The notes under the pieces: model-generated | Databases searched by the model: none | What the model was told of the DNA's origin: nothing | Seen by the model: only the letters and a program-made list of their open reading frames with translations | Position numbers and translations under genes: made by a program | Shown: positions 41,382 to 50,591 of the stretch, in pieces | How the letters are laid out: each line of letters begins with the position of its first letter | Numbering within the stretch: position 1 is the stretch's first letter | NCBI GenBank assembly: GCA_020633325.1 | Contig: JACKDX010000001.1 | Location: 1,488,001-1,552,000, forward strand | Length of the DNA: 64,000 bases | From: Myxococcales bacterium | GTDB taxonomy: Bacteria; Myxococcota_A; Polyangia; Polyangiales; GCA-016699535 | Direction: 5' to 3'

Positions 41382-43379
41382 TCATGCCACGGCCACCCGG
41401 TCTCTGCCCGCATGTTTGGCGCGATAGAGCGCATCGTCTGCGGCTTGAATCAACGTCTCGGCACTCATCCCGTGTATCGGATAAGTCGCAAGACCGATGG
41501 ATGCGGTGACGCGACCGACGGAGCGGCCGATGTGCTGTAGATCTAGGGTGTGGAGTGCGGCTCTGAGTTGCTCGGCCTTCTGTTGCGCATGCATAACGCC
41601 CGAGCCAGGCAGAAGGATGAGAAACTCTTCGCCTCCCATGCGACTGGCAATGTCGCTGCCGCGGGTCTGTGCGTTCAAGATACCGCCAAGGCTACGGAGC
41701 ACATGATCGCCCGCAGCGTGCCCGAACCTGTCGTTGAAGTCTTTGAAGTGATCCACGTCCAACATGAGCACGCTAAGCTCGGACTGCTCGCGTTCTGCGC
41801 GACGTATCTCGCGGTCGAGCGTCTCTTCGGTGTAGCGGCGGTTGAAAAGGCCCGTAAGCGGATCGCGGATGGACTGGTTTCTGAGCGTTTCGCGTAACCG
41901 CAGGTTGGCGAGCGCCATGCTGAATTGCTCGCCCACAACGGTGGCGCGGCGCACGATCTCGGGAGGCATTTGGCCGCGGGACACGAGGTGAAAAATCCCC
42001 AAGAGTTCGCCGTGAGCCACGAGAGGCAAACACAGGCTGCTGTAACCGCTGATCGGCTGGGTGATGTGCTTACACAGCACATGCACGCCGCCTGCTTCAT
42101 ACATGTGGGGCTGCCCTCGCCTGAGCGACCAGCATTCCTCAGGCCGAAAGGACAGACTGCTCGAAAGTGTTGGGGCATCTCCCCACTGGACTTGGCTCTC
42201 GACGATGTTCTTCGATGCATGAATGAGGCACATGGCTCCCGACTGTTCTTGGAAGAAATGCGGGCCGAGCTGCGTCATCACCTCGTACGATTCCTCGACC
42301 GTGCGGCAGGCCTGAAGCATCTCACCCATTTCAAGCAGAAAGGTGATTTCCCTCACACGGGTCTCTTCAGTGCGCCTACGCTCCGTGACATCTCTAGAGA
42401 TGCCGATGAGACCAATCACTTCTTTGTGAGGGCCGCGATAGGGCGCTTTCATCGACAAGTATACGCGCGTCACACCATCGACGCGCACGGTCTCCTCAAC
42501 TGTCTGGGGCTCTGCGGAATGCATGACTGTGAAGTCTTGTGCCATCACGGCGCGCGCTGTTTCGGCGGACATCAATTCGCGGTCGTCCTTGCCAATGATG
42601 TCCATGGGCGCTTTGCCGAGCGCTTGGGCGCCGGCGGAGTTGATCAAGAGGTACTTTCCTTGAAGATCCTTGATGTAAATAGTGTCGCTGGTTCCGCCGA
42701 TGATGGCCTCAAGCAGATTTTTCTTTTCGTTCAGGTCATGCTGCACCAACGCCCGCCATCGAATCTCGCTGTTGAGACGAGCAAAGGCGACAAGCAATAA
42801 TACGATGCTGGCCAGGGTGCCGAATCCAAGCGTCAGCGTGGTACGCTCGGACTGCTGGGCGGTCCTTAGGCTGTGCGTTTTCAGCCGGTGCGTTTCGATG
42901 TTGCTCATTTCTCGGATCAGCGTGCGGATTTGCGACGTCAGGGTCAGTGCCTGAATCGGGACCGTGATATCTTCGGTGGGATGTTCATACACACTACGCA
43001 AATGAGCTTTGAACGTCGCAAGGCGGGCATCGAGCTTGGCTTCAAGAGCATCCAATGCGGTTTTGTGTACGGAGTCGTGCCGCAGCAGCACGCGTACCCT
43101 TTTGAAGGACTGGGAGATATCCCGAAGGGCGGGTCCGTGGGTGCGCAAGAAGCGGGGATCGTGGCTCAAAGCAAAGCCGCGAAGAGAGCTTTCCGCTTCG
43201 GCGACACCGGTCAGGATGCCCTCAAGCTCGTTGATCACGGATAGCGTGTGCACCACGCGCCGAGCGTCGGTCGTATGTTTGCGGATGTTCTTATAGGAAA
43301 ACACACCAATCCCAAGCAAGGCGAGGATGGCAATGCTAAGGCCCACGATTGGAATGACGCGCTCATTAGGAAATCTCAT
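41382..43379 (-). CDS. Diguanylate cyclase (CHASE3-PAS-GAF-GGDEF)
   Basis: 665 residues. It makes cyclic di-GMP from two GTP. Order: membrane helix near 10-30; CHASE3-type periplasmic helical domain (about 35-185, LTGVAEAESSLRGFALSHDP); second helix (about 190-210); PAS (about 225-345, IIGGTSDTIYIKDLQGKYLL); GAF (about 355-490); GGDEF (about 500-660). The catalytic motif is GGEEF, and RGSD lies five residues before it, so the product-inhibition I-site (RxxD) is intact. ATG 43379 follows AGGTG and is preferred to a GTG nine bases upstream. It stands alone and diverges from the lipoprotein at 43529. The signal is sensed in the periplasm. Confidence 0.88.
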   Translation of the reverse strand: MRFPNERVIPIVGLSIAILALLGIGVFSYKNIRKHTTDARRVVHTLSVINELEGILTGVAEAESSLRGFALSHDPRFLRTHGPALRDISQSFKRVRVLLRHDSVHKTALDALEAKLDARLATFKAHLRSVYEHPTEDITVPIQALTLTSQIRTLIREMSNIETHRLKTHSLRTAQQSERTTLTLGFGTLASIVLLLVAFARLNSEIRWRALVQHDLNEKKNLLEAIIGGTSDTIYIKDLQGKYLLINSAGAQALGKAPMDIIGKDDRELMSAETARAVMAQDFTVMHSAEPQTVEETVRVDGVTRVYLSMKAPYRGPHKEVIGLIGISRDVTERRRTEETRVREITFLLEMGEMLQACRTVEESYEVMTQLGPHFFQEQSGAMCLIHASKNIVESQVQWGDAPTLSSSLSFRPEECWSLRRGQPHMYEAGGVHVLCKHITQPISGYSSLCLPLVAHGELLGIFHLVSRGQMPPEIVRRATVVGEQFSMALANLRLRETLRNQSIRDPLTGLFNRRYTEETLDREIRRAEREQSELSVLMLDVDHFKDFNDRFGHAAGDHVLRSLGGILNAQTRGSDIASRMGGEEFLILLPGSGVMHAQQKAEQLRAALHTLDLQHIGRSVGRVTASIGLATYPIHGMSAETLIQAADDALYRAKHAGRDRVAVA

Positions 43380-43528
43380 GGTGCACACCTAGTCTACTAC
43401 AGATGCGCATGAAGGCCGCATGCGGCCAAACCGATGTGATTATGAGGCTCTTGGTATCGAGCCTCGGGTGGGATACCCAAGTCATTTCAGGTGTAGTAAG
43501 GGTGAAATACACCAAAAAGGAGTATCCT

Positions 43529-44839
43529 ATGATGTTATTTGGATATCGACTGCTCGGGTGCACGCTAAGCGTCCTTTTGTGTTTCGCAGGTGCGTGCTCG
43601 GTGGCCACGGACGAGCCGGTCTCTTCGGAAGATGCTCAGGCGCAGCTTCAGGGCCATCTTGCAGTGGTGGCGCAGGTCCTTCGGCCTGATGCCCGCACCT
43701 TTTTTCCATCGTTTACCGGCCACACATACGAAGGCGTCAAGGGTCCTGGCCTCACCGCGCGGTATTACCTGGCTCAAGGAGCCGTGTTTGCGGTGACGGC
43801 GATTTCGGTCATCGACCCAAATCAATCATCCTCAGTGAGCTGCGATGCGGCCGATGTGAATGCGGGGTGCACCACGATTGGGTGGATATACGCGATCCCC
43901 ATGTTCGATGATCGCGAAGCGGCGTTGAGCTCACCTTACGCCGGCGGCTTTTGGCTGCGTGCCGAAGACGTCGTGCTGGTTCAAGTGGGCAAGGCGTTGG
44001 GGGACGTCTTCGATGGGGACCCGACTGTTGTCACCGTCAAAGAGGCTCACGCGCTCATCAGCGGCATAACCGTATTTTCAGCCACTCAGGGCGAGCCATT
44101 GGGCACCAACGCCGCGCCCCAGGGCGGCGAGATGTATAGCCCGCCCAAGGCTGACGGGAGCATGTCACGGGTGGACCACAACGACATGTTTTCTCTCACA
44201 GTGGGCGCTTCGATCGATCCCCACGACAGCACTGCAAGTTGGGTGGCCCGCGGCACCGACGGGTACATGCTCAAGACCCATTCCGAGGTGTGTCTAGGGG
44301 CTAGTACACCCCAATGCGCCATGTGGACCGGCACCGACGGTGCGGTTATCGGCGCAGGCATATCGGGACAGGCCAAGGTGGGCGGTGCCTTAGTCATGGT
44401 TGCGCTATTAGTGGTGCTCTACGCCTATATTTCTACGCAGCGGCGGCCCGACACCATCTCGGTCGCCACAGGCGTGCCTCCGATATTGACGCCTGCTCTT
44501 GCAGTCACGCTGGCTCCCGCGGCGCCGATTTCCCCGCCGCTGCCGACGGTAGCTCCCCCGCCACCGCCACCTACGGATCTGGGCATCAAGGCCTGCTGGC
44601 CCCATGAAGATAAAATGTGTCGCTACACCTTCTATCAAAACATTTGGTACTGCTTATGCTTGCGGCCCGAGCAGTTCTGGACCGAGGGAAGTCAGCAGTG
44701 CGGCAGACTAGATTTTTGGCCAGGCACCTGGGCGGATGGCTGCGCGCTACACGCCCCCGCGGGCACGGCCACCGTGGGGGACGCTTGCTGGTTCCCCCAG
44801 GAATGCCCGGGCGGCAAGAGATTTCACAATAGTCTCTGA
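43529..44839 (+). CDS. Unknown lipoprotein with internal membrane helix and Cys-rich tail
   Basis: 436 residues from ATG 43529. AAGGAG (43517-43522) and a lipoprotein signal (MMLFGYRLLG ... lipobox FAGAC) support this start over longer frames. Residues about 30-290 form a soluble domain (FPSFTGHTYEGVKGPGLTAR, YAIPMFDDREAA). Next is a strong hydrophobic helix (VGGALVMVALLVVLYAYIS, about 295-315), then a Pro-rich linker (APISPPLPTVAPPPPPPTD) and a Cys-rich end (CWPHEDKMCRYTFYQNIWYC). A lipid anchor plus a membrane helix plus a distal Cys domain is unusual. No family recognised. Confidence 0.6.
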   Translation: MMLFGYRLLGCTLSVLLCFAGACSVATDEPVSSEDAQAQLQGHLAVVAQVLRPDARTFFPSFTGHTYEGVKGPGLTARYYLAQGAVFAVTAISVIDPNQSSSVSCDAADVNAGCTTIGWIYAIPMFDDREAALSSPYAGGFWLRAEDVVLVQVGKALGDVFDGDPTVVTVKEAHALISGITVFSATQGEPLGTNAAPQGGEMYSPPKADGSMSRVDHNDMFSLTVGASIDPHDSTASWVARGTDGYMLKTHSEVCLGASTPQCAMWTGTDGAVIGAGISGQAKVGGALVMVALLVVLYAYISTQRRPDTISVATGVPPILTPALAVTLAPAAPISPPLPTVAPPPPPPTDLGIKACWPHEDKMCRYTFYQNIWYCLCLRPEQFWTEGSQQCGRLDFWPGTWADGCALHAPAGTATVGDACWFPQECPGGKRFHNSL

Positions 44840-44969
44840 GCTTTGCTCAATGTGTTATTGAAACAACCTCTACAACGGCACAAAGTTCGGCCCGCGGCCG
44901 AGTGTGCCTTGGGATCACGCAAGGACTATGCTAGCCTTCGCGCGCAAGTGAAACACGAAAGGACACGAC

Positions 44970-45635
44970 ATGGGACTTCGCATCAACGACACGGCTCCTA
45001 ACTTCACGACGGACTCCACGGCAGGAAAACTGTCACTGTATGACTGGATGGGCGATAGCTACGCCATCGTGTTCTCGCATCCCAAGGATTTTACGCCGGT
45101 ATGCACGACCGAGTTCGGGTCGGTCGCTCAGCTTGCGCCGGAGTTTGCCAAACGGAATACCAAGGTGCTGGGCGTGTCGGTGGACAGCGTCGAAGACCAT
45201 CAGAAGTGGAAGCGGGATATCGCTCAGGTGGGGGGTGCTGCGGCTGATTTCCCCATCATCGATGACACCTCGCTCAATGTGGCGAAGCTTTATGACATGC
45301 TTCCGGCGGATGCCTATCTTCCGGACGGGCGGACGCCGGCGCACAGTGCCACGGTGAGGACTGTCTTCATCATCGGGCCTGACAAGAAGATTCGTCTCAC
45401 CATGTCTTATCCGATGTCAGTAGGGCGAAATTTTGCCGAGATCCTACGCGCCCTCGATGCCGTTCAGGCGACCGACGGTGTGCCATTGGCGACACCTGCC
45501 AACTGGGTTCCTGGGGAAGACGTGATCGTGGGACTTGCCCTCGACGATAAGCAAGCGCAGGAAAAGTATGGCACGTTGACCATCAAGCTGCCTTACTTGC
45601 GCCTCGTCAAAGATCCGAGAGCGAACCGGGCCTAA
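44970..45635 (+). CDS. Peroxiredoxin, 1-Cys (Prx6) type
   Basis: 221 residues. It reduces peroxides through the peroxidatic Cys45 in DFTPVCTTEFG. No other cysteine occurs, so it is a 1-Cys enzyme, and the length and C-terminal domain (RALDAVQATDGVPLATPANW) match Prx6. AAAGGAC precedes ATG 44970. It is probably cytoplasmic, as no signal peptide is seen. The 130 bases upstream hold its promoter; I see no clear OxyR-type site. Confidence 0.9.
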   Translation: MGLRINDTAPNFTTDSTAGKLSLYDWMGDSYAIVFSHPKDFTPVCTTEFGSVAQLAPEFAKRNTKVLGVSVDSVEDHQKWKRDIAQVGGAAADFPIIDDTSLNVAKLYDMLPADAYLPDGRTPAHSATVRTVFIIGPDKKIRLTMSYPMSVGRNFAEILRALDAVQATDGVPLATPANWVPGEDVIVGLALDDKQAQEKYGTLTIKLPYLRLVKDPRANRA

Positions 45636-45672
45636 GCACGCGCACTCTTTACGCCGACCATGCGGGCGCCGC

Positions 45673-47370
45673 TTAGAAGTCGGTGCGCAGCTGACGGGTC
45701 CGGCGCGTTTTCGGTGCGGGCGAAGCGGGAGACGGCACGGGTAGAGGGGGTGATGGAGCCACCTTGGCGGGCGCTCGGGGGGAAGCCCTGATGCGGCTCG
45801 GCACGGGCTTCAGATCGAAAACGAGATTGCGATCGATGTCGAAAATGACAATGCGTCGCTGGCTTAAATATCCAGGCTGTCGCACATCAATCGCCACGGG
45901 CTCGAGACTCCGTACCCGATGGGTATCGAGCGGGTTCGGATACTCTTTTCCGTCAATGGTGATGGTCGCTTGTGCGGGGCGTGCGGAAATGTGCACACGC
46001 ACTTCGCGTTTGGACTCGGAGGAAGCGCGTTCTACAGCCGCAGACGGAGCTGCTAATGGCGAGGTTGCTTCTGGCGGATGCTCCATGCTCGACTGGGCTA
46101 ACGCTGGGGCCGACGGAATCGGGATATCATTGCGAGCCGGTCTTGCCGGCATCTGGAGAGCCTGAGTTTCAGCGGCGGATGACGTCATCGCTGCGTCGAA
46201 ACGATTTGTTTGATTGCCAAAGACGATGTACGCGCCACCGGCAATCAGGCCCGCGAGGCCGAGGGCGCCCAGCACCCACGCGCGGGGTGTCTCGAGGCGT
46301 GCGACAAATGGCGCTGGCGCGCCGCCCGGCGCCGCACGGATGAACGAGATGCTCTCGAAATCCTCGTTTGCTTCGGAGATGGGCCGATCCGACGTGCGAG
46401 GGACGATGGGACGCAATGTGCTAAATGCAGCGGCGCTGAAGTCGGCTTCAGTCGGTTGATGTTCCAAGTTACGAAATGGCGCGATGGCACGGGCGAGCTC
46501 CTCGGCCGAGTTGAAACGCTCAGCGGGGTCTTTGCGGAATGCCTTCATCACGATATCGTTAAACGCGCGGGGGATGTCCGCCCTGAGTTCGGTGGGCGGG
46601 GTGGGGGCCTGCGTCATAATGTTCATGATGAGATCGGGAAGCGTCTCACCATCGAACGGTACGCGCCCAATCAACGCCAAATACATGATCACGCCGAGGG
46701 CATAGATATCCGCCCGATGATCCGTATTACGCAGGCCCTTGGATTGTTCAGGAGCCATGTAATGGGGCGTTCCAATCAGTGCGCCGGTGCGGGTCAAGCT
46801 ACCCAATAGATTGTCGGCGGCTTCCCCGACCTTCGAGACGCCGAAATCGAGGATTTTGACGAAATCCGGGTTTCCCTTGCGAGCGATCAATAGGATGTTC
46901 TGGGGCTTGAGGTCACGATGCACGACGTTTTGGGCGTGAATCGCCGTGAGTGCTTCGCAGACCTGTTCCACGATGCGTACCACCCGGCCAATGGCGAGCG
47001 GGCCCTCGAACTCGATCACGTCGGCAAGCTCTCGTCCCTCAAGGTATTCCATGAGCATATAAGGACAGCCGTCCGGCAGGACTCCGACGTCGAATACTTC
47101 CACGATGTGGTCGTTGCGCACCTTCGTGGCTGTGTGAGCCTCACGCGTGAAACGTTCGACCGCTTTGGGATCTCTTGAGAACTGAGGATGAAGGCATTTG
47201 ATCGCCAGCCGTTTGCCGATTTTCTCATGGTGAACTTCATACACTTCACCCATGCCGCCTTCGCCTAGCTTGCGAACGATGCGGTAACGATCTTGCAGCA
47301 CCATCCCGGTGCGATCGGGCGGCAACATCGGCACCGAATCATGGTGCATTCTGGTGGGTGGTATTTGCAC
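45673..47370 (-). CDS. Ser/Thr protein kinase with C-terminal PEGA-like part
   Basis: 565 residues. The kinase domain (about 27-290) is complete: LGEGGMGEVYEVHHEKIGKR then LAIKCL, HRDLKPQNILL, DFGVSKVG, MAPEQSKG. The juxtamembrane region has Thr/Ser residues, followed by one helix (AWVLGALGLAGLIAGGAYIV, about 365-385). An exported Pro/Ala-rich linker leads to a PEGA-like unit (ATITIDGKEYPNPLDTH; VAIDVRQPGYLSQRRIVI). The start may be GTG 47370 or ATG 47349; neither has a good ribosome site. It ends 37 bases from the convergent peroxiredoxin gene. It is likely to sense envelope state through the PEGA end. Confidence 0.88.
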   Translation of the reverse strand: MQIPPTRMHHDSVPMLPPDRTGMVLQDRYRIVRKLGEGGMGEVYEVHHEKIGKRLAIKCLHPQFSRDPKAVERFTREAHTATKVRNDHIVEVFDVGVLPDGCPYMLMEYLEGRELADVIEFEGPLAIGRVVRIVEQVCEALTAIHAQNVVHRDLKPQNILLIARKGNPDFVKILDFGVSKVGEAADNLLGSLTRTGALIGTPHYMAPEQSKGLRNTDHRADIYALGVIMYLALIGRVPFDGETLPDLIMNIMTQAPTPPTELRADIPRAFNDIVMKAFRKDPAERFNSAEELARAIAPFRNLEHQPTEADFSAAAFSTLRPIVPRTSDRPISEANEDFESISFIRAAPGGAPAPFVARLETPRAWVLGALGLAGLIAGGAYIVFGNQTNRFDAAMTSSAAETQALQMPARPARNDIPIPSAPALAQSSMEHPPEATSPLAAPSAAVERASSESKREVRVHISARPAQATITIDGKEYPNPLDTHRVRSLEPVAIDVRQPGYLSQRRIVIFDIDRNLVFDLKPVPSRIRASPRAPAKVAPSPPLPVPSPASPAPKTRRTRQLRTDF

Positions 47371-47490
47371 CGCGTAGTTAGTTTAGCAAAGCAATCTCAT
47401 GTAGCACATAAAACTTGCGATCTATCTTACGGTAAAGATAGGACAATTGCCTACATGGTGGGTGCGGAGATCACTTGCAGAAGGGCTATT

Positions 47491-47529
47491 GCACGCAAAA
47501 CGGGAGCCAGGCTGAACACCTGACTCCCG
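47491..47529 (-). terminator. Rho-independent terminator of the sigma-factor operon
   Basis: On the minus strand CGGGAGTCAGG pairs with CCTGGCTCCCG (11 pairs, one G-T) around a 7-base loop, followed by TTTTGCG. It lies 39 bases after the stop of the Spy-like gene and closes the operon. Confidence 0.75.
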
Positions 47530-47567
47530 CCGTGCATCGGAATGCTTTCTTCCGCTTGGGTAGTCCG

Positions 47568-48245
47568 TTACTTCGCAGGGGCGGGGCCAGGGCCTGTGGT
47601 GGGCCCAATCTTTCCTGGAGCGACGCGGCGTCCCTGAACCGGCACCGGTTGTTTTGAAGCGCCCGGGCTTCTTCGCGGAGGAGGCAGCATGATTCCCCCC
47701 GGCGTTGCCGGCTTGGGCCGAGCGCAGCGTCCGCACTGTCCGGCTTTGGCCTGGCAACAGCCTTCTTTTGCGCAACACTTCTTGCCGAAGTGCTTCATGT
47801 TGCCGAGGGACATGAGAAGGAGTGCTTGCTCTTTGGGTGATAGCTCAGCAGCGATGCGATTCCATTCGCGCTCTTTGAGCGAGTGAAGCTGCTTGAACGC
47901 TGCGCGCTGCTTGTTTACCTGGGCACGATAGGCTTTTTCATCGGTGCTCTTGCTGTCCAAGAGCGCGCGCGTCTGATGGCGGGCGTCATTCATTTGTGTG
48001 CGATACTTCAGATGCTCGGCATCGAAGGACGCCAGGCTTTTTTCGAGCTTCGCTGCGCGTGTTTCGTCGAGGCCCACTTGCTCACGCAGCATTTTGCCTC
48101 GCATTTCTTTAATATGTGCGAGCTTTTGCTCAGGAGTCCATTCCGGACGTGCATCAGAAGGCGGCGTCTCGGCCAGACCCACCACGGGCGTCAAAGCGAG
48201 AGCGCCCAGTGACAGCAGAAAACCGAGCGTTGTTTTTCGTATCAT
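47568..48245 (-). CDS. Spy/CpxP-like periplasmic protein with Cys-rich tail
   Basis: 225 residues. ATG 48245 sits seven bases after GAGGT, better spaced than the ATG six bases earlier. After a signal peptide (MIRKTTLGFLLSLGALALTP), the core (about 30-145) is all helix with WTPEQKLAHIKEMRGKML and AAELSPKEQALLLMSL. That matches Spy/CpxP and CnrX-type heavy-metal sensors with paired LTPEQ-like helices. A likely metal-binding cluster follows (CCAKEGCCQAKAGQCGRC, about 153-170), then a Pro-rich tail. It is the last gene after the sigma factor and its anti-sigma. It is inferred to sense metals or misfolded proteins and feed back on the sigma factor. Confidence 0.7.
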   Translation of the reverse strand: MIRKTTLGFLLSLGALALTPVVGLAETPPSDARPEWTPEQKLAHIKEMRGKMLREQVGLDETRAAKLEKSLASFDAEHLKYRTQMNDARHQTRALLDSKSTDEKAYRAQVNKQRAAFKQLHSLKEREWNRIAAELSPKEQALLLMSLGNMKHFGKKCCAKEGCCQAKAGQCGRCARPKPATPGGIMLPPPRRSPGASKQPVPVQGRRVAPGKIGPTTGPGPAPAK

Positions 48246-48310
48246 ATGCATACCTCATTCCCTTTCTCTAGTGTGAATGCCTCCGGGGAGGCAAATGTTA
48301 ACGTGGAATC

Positions 48311-48730
48311 TTACTCAAGCTCCGAATAACTCGCATAAAGCACCTCTACTTCGTCGGTCTCCAAGGCATGCAAAAGATCCAGCCCGAGGGCATCGTCATC
48401 GTCGAGCCAGTCTTCGGTGGTGGTTTGCACCAAATCGGCGGCAACGGAGAGAGCGGTCATGTCATGTGCGTGAGGGGGGGCGGGCTCTAAAACCGTCGCC
48501 ACTGCCGCCGCATCGGGCGCGGCATTGCTGGCGTAATAACATAGCGTTGCCATCCCCGCCATGGCGCCCAGGCCTGTAAGGAGATAGCCAGGGAGTGCAA
48601 AGCGAGAACGTCGCGGAACCACTGCCGAGAAGCGGGCCATGGCCGAAAGCGCGTCTGTATCGGGGACGAGCGCCGTCTTGTCGAACTGTTCAGCGAGCCA
48701 GCGTTCGGATGGGCTTGGTGATGGGCACAT
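48311..48730 (-). CDS. Probable membrane anti-sigma factor
   Basis: 139 residues. AGGAGGAAA (48743-48735) precedes ATG 48730, which lies inside the sigma-factor gene (41-base overlap), the usual arrangement for sigma/anti-sigma pairs. The N-terminal cytoplasmic part is about 45 residues (SERWLAEQFDKTALVPDTDA). One helix (FALPGYLLTGLGAMAGMATL) comes next, then a periplasmic acidic tail. No zinc motif (HxxxCxxC) is present, so it is not a ZAS-type anti-sigma. The function is inferred from position. Confidence 0.6.
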   Translation of the reverse strand: MCPSPSPSERWLAEQFDKTALVPDTDALSAMARFSAVVPRRSRFALPGYLLTGLGAMAGMATLCYYASNAAPDAAAVATVLEPAPPHAHDMTALSVAADLVQTTTEDWLDDDDALGLDLLHALETDEVEVLYASYSELE

Positions 48731-49283
48731 AACTTTCCTCCTGTTCGGTCGTGGCAAGCATCTGGGCTATACGTTTGGTGGCCTTGTGGATTAACACGCG
48801 CACCGACGCTTCAGAGCTGCTCAATGCGTGGGCGATTTCTGCATGGCTTAGGTTTACATCGAGACGGAGCAATAGCGCCTGGCGCTGTTTGGCCGGAAGG
48901 CTGGCGATAGCCCCGCGCAGTTGGGCGGCCATAAGCTTCGCCTCATAGCAATGCGCCGGATCCGGTTCGGGCTCTGACAGCGTTTGTGACATCGCTTCGC
49001 GCCCCCGGCGACGAAACGCCGAGCGATGAATGCTATGAGATTTCTTGACCACGATGCCCGCCAAGTAGGCCTTGAACGACGCTTGCGGTTGAAAACGGCG
49101 GAGTTTTTGATAGGCGATGATGAGGACTTCTTGAACAATGTCGTCCGCAAGTGCGCGATCGGCCGCATGGCGCCCGGCGATGCGATACAATAACGGCAAA
49201 TGCGGCTCGATGAGCTGCCGATAGGCGAGGCCATCGCCCGCAATGGCGCGCGCGAGTAAGCTGGCTTCTTGGGGATGACTCAT
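48690..49283 (-). CDS. ECF-type RNA polymerase sigma factor
   Basis: 197 residues from ATG 49283 (MSHPQEASLLARAIAGDGLA). Region 2 has DRALADDIVQEVLIIAYQKL, which melts promoter DNA and binds core. Region 4 (about 120-185) has LPAKQRQALLLRLDVNLSHA followed by EIAHALSSSEASVRVLIHKA, a helix-turn-helix. No region 3, so it is ECF class. It heads an operon with the anti-sigma and the Spy-like gene. The leader between 49284 and 49369 may hold its own autoregulated promoter, but I cannot define it by eye. Confidence 0.88.
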   Translation of the reverse strand: MSHPQEASLLARAIAGDGLAYRQLIEPHLPLLYRIAGRHAADRALADDIVQEVLIIAYQKLRRFQPQASFKAYLAGIVVKKSHSIHRSAFRRRGREAMSQTLSEPEPDPAHCYEAKLMAAQLRGAIASLPAKQRQALLLRLDVNLSHAEIAHALSSSEASVRVLIHKATKRIAQMLATTEQEESYVPITKPIRTLAR

Positions 49284-49369
49284 GGTTATCCGTTGGACTA
49301 CCCCAAAGAAACAAGTATTCACACTCTCTATATGCCGCCTGCGGATGAAAAATTAACGCTCGAGACAAA

Positions 49370-50536
49370 TTATAGGAGGGAGACCAACCAACTCGCTCCC
49401 ACAAATGCCCCAGCGGCGGCCCCAATGGATGAGAATATCACCACAAGTAGTACACGTGTGACGCGGTTTTGATACCAGTCTTTGAGAGTGCTGACATACT
49501 GAATATTTTCGCAGTCTTCGATAGTGGGGCGTCTGAGGGCCGCTTCAATCGGGCCGGTCACCATACCGACGCCGATGGCGGGATTGAGCGTGGTCAAGGG
49601 GGAAGAAAAAAAAGCCGCCACCACAGTCCATGCACGCGCCCCAGCACCGATAGTCATTAACGCTGCTCCTACGCTGGTCGGCAGGCACCAGGCCAAAAGC
49701 ATGGCCCCAAGCGTTTGCCCTGCATGCTTCTGGTAGCCCCAGATGAAACTGGCCAGCACGAGGGCAGGAATAAGCCATGCGAGCACCGTGGCCCATATGG
49801 ACGGGGGCGGGATCACCTGCAGCGCCTTGCGGTCGACCGATTCGCCGAGATGGTTCACCATGCCTTCGACGTGTCCTGCGCCCACAACGGCCACGATGGT
49901 TTGGCCGGGAGCTTCCTGAATCGTGCTCATCATGTATTGGTCACGTTCATCGATCAATGGCACCTTAACTTCTGGCATCGTCCGGGCAAACTCCGCCATG
50001 GCATCGTTGAGCACATCGCGGTCCTTTAGTTTTTCGATTTCTTCTTCGCTCACATCCTTGGCGGAGAAAAAGGCTCCCGTCATCACTGAGATCAGTTGAG
50101 ATTTTTTCCAAAGAGAGAGGTTGGCCCAGGTGCGTTTCAGTGTGGCTTGGATATCGCGATCCGCGAGCACCAGTTCAAGGCCATGTTCGTGGGCTTTCTC
50201 AATAGCTGCGATCAGCTCCGCGCCGGGCCGCACGCCCAACAGATCGCCGAGACGCCGCTGATAGGCTGATAGAACGAGATTGGCAATCAGAAACAACACC
50301 TTCTTCTCGCGAATGATTTGGAAGAGATCAAGACGACGCCATCGGTGGGTGTCGATCAACGTTTGGTAGCGCAAATCGTCCAGCTCCACGCACACCGTAT
50401 CGGGCATCACCGTGTCGATCACGTGCTTGACCTCTTCGACGCTGCGCTTGGAGACGTGCGCCGTGCCGACGATATAAATGGTCTTATCGCGATACGAGAG
50501 CCTTCTGACAGTCTGGGGAAATTCGTGTGATGACAT
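49370..50536 (-). CDS. TraB/PrgY-family membrane protein
   Basis: 388 residues from ATG 50536 (MSSHEFPQTVRRLSYRDKTI). Longer frames that run back over greA are not real. The N-terminal domain (about 15-235) has the family's GTAHVSKRSVEEVKHVIDTV and VVGAGHVEGMVNHLG, the two conserved G-x-H motifs of the TraB/Tiki erythromycin-esterase-like superfamily. Four or more C-terminal helices follow (about 250-385). Bacterial TraB-domain proteins are thought to be proteases or pheromone-shutdown factors; the substrate is unknown. Diverges from greA; 55 bases between them carry both promoters. Confidence 0.82.
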   Translation of the reverse strand: MSSHEFPQTVRRLSYRDKTIYIVGTAHVSKRSVEEVKHVIDTVMPDTVCVELDDLRYQTLIDTHRWRRLDLFQIIREKKVLFLIANLVLSAYQRRLGDLLGVRPGAELIAAIEKAHEHGLELVLADRDIQATLKRTWANLSLWKKSQLISVMTGAFFSAKDVSEEEIEKLKDRDVLNDAMAEFARTMPEVKVPLIDERDQYMMSTIQEAPGQTIVAVVGAGHVEGMVNHLGESVDRKALQVIPPPSIWATVLAWLIPALVLASFIWGYQKHAGQTLGAMLLAWCLPTSVGAALMTIGAGARAWTVVAAFFSSPLTTLNPAIGVGMVTGPIEAALRRPTIEDCENIQYVSTLKDWYQNRVTRVLLVVIFSSIGAAAGAFVGASWLVSLL

Positions 50537-50591
50537 GGTTGCGGCTGCGACTATTGCATGCAGGGAGCCAGCAGTGTAGAGGTAAGAGTTC

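Noticed and set aside
44887..44902. GC-rich inverted repeat after the 436-residue lipoprotein gene as terminator
   Set aside because: CGGCCCGCGGCCG can fold but no T-run follows; left unassigned.
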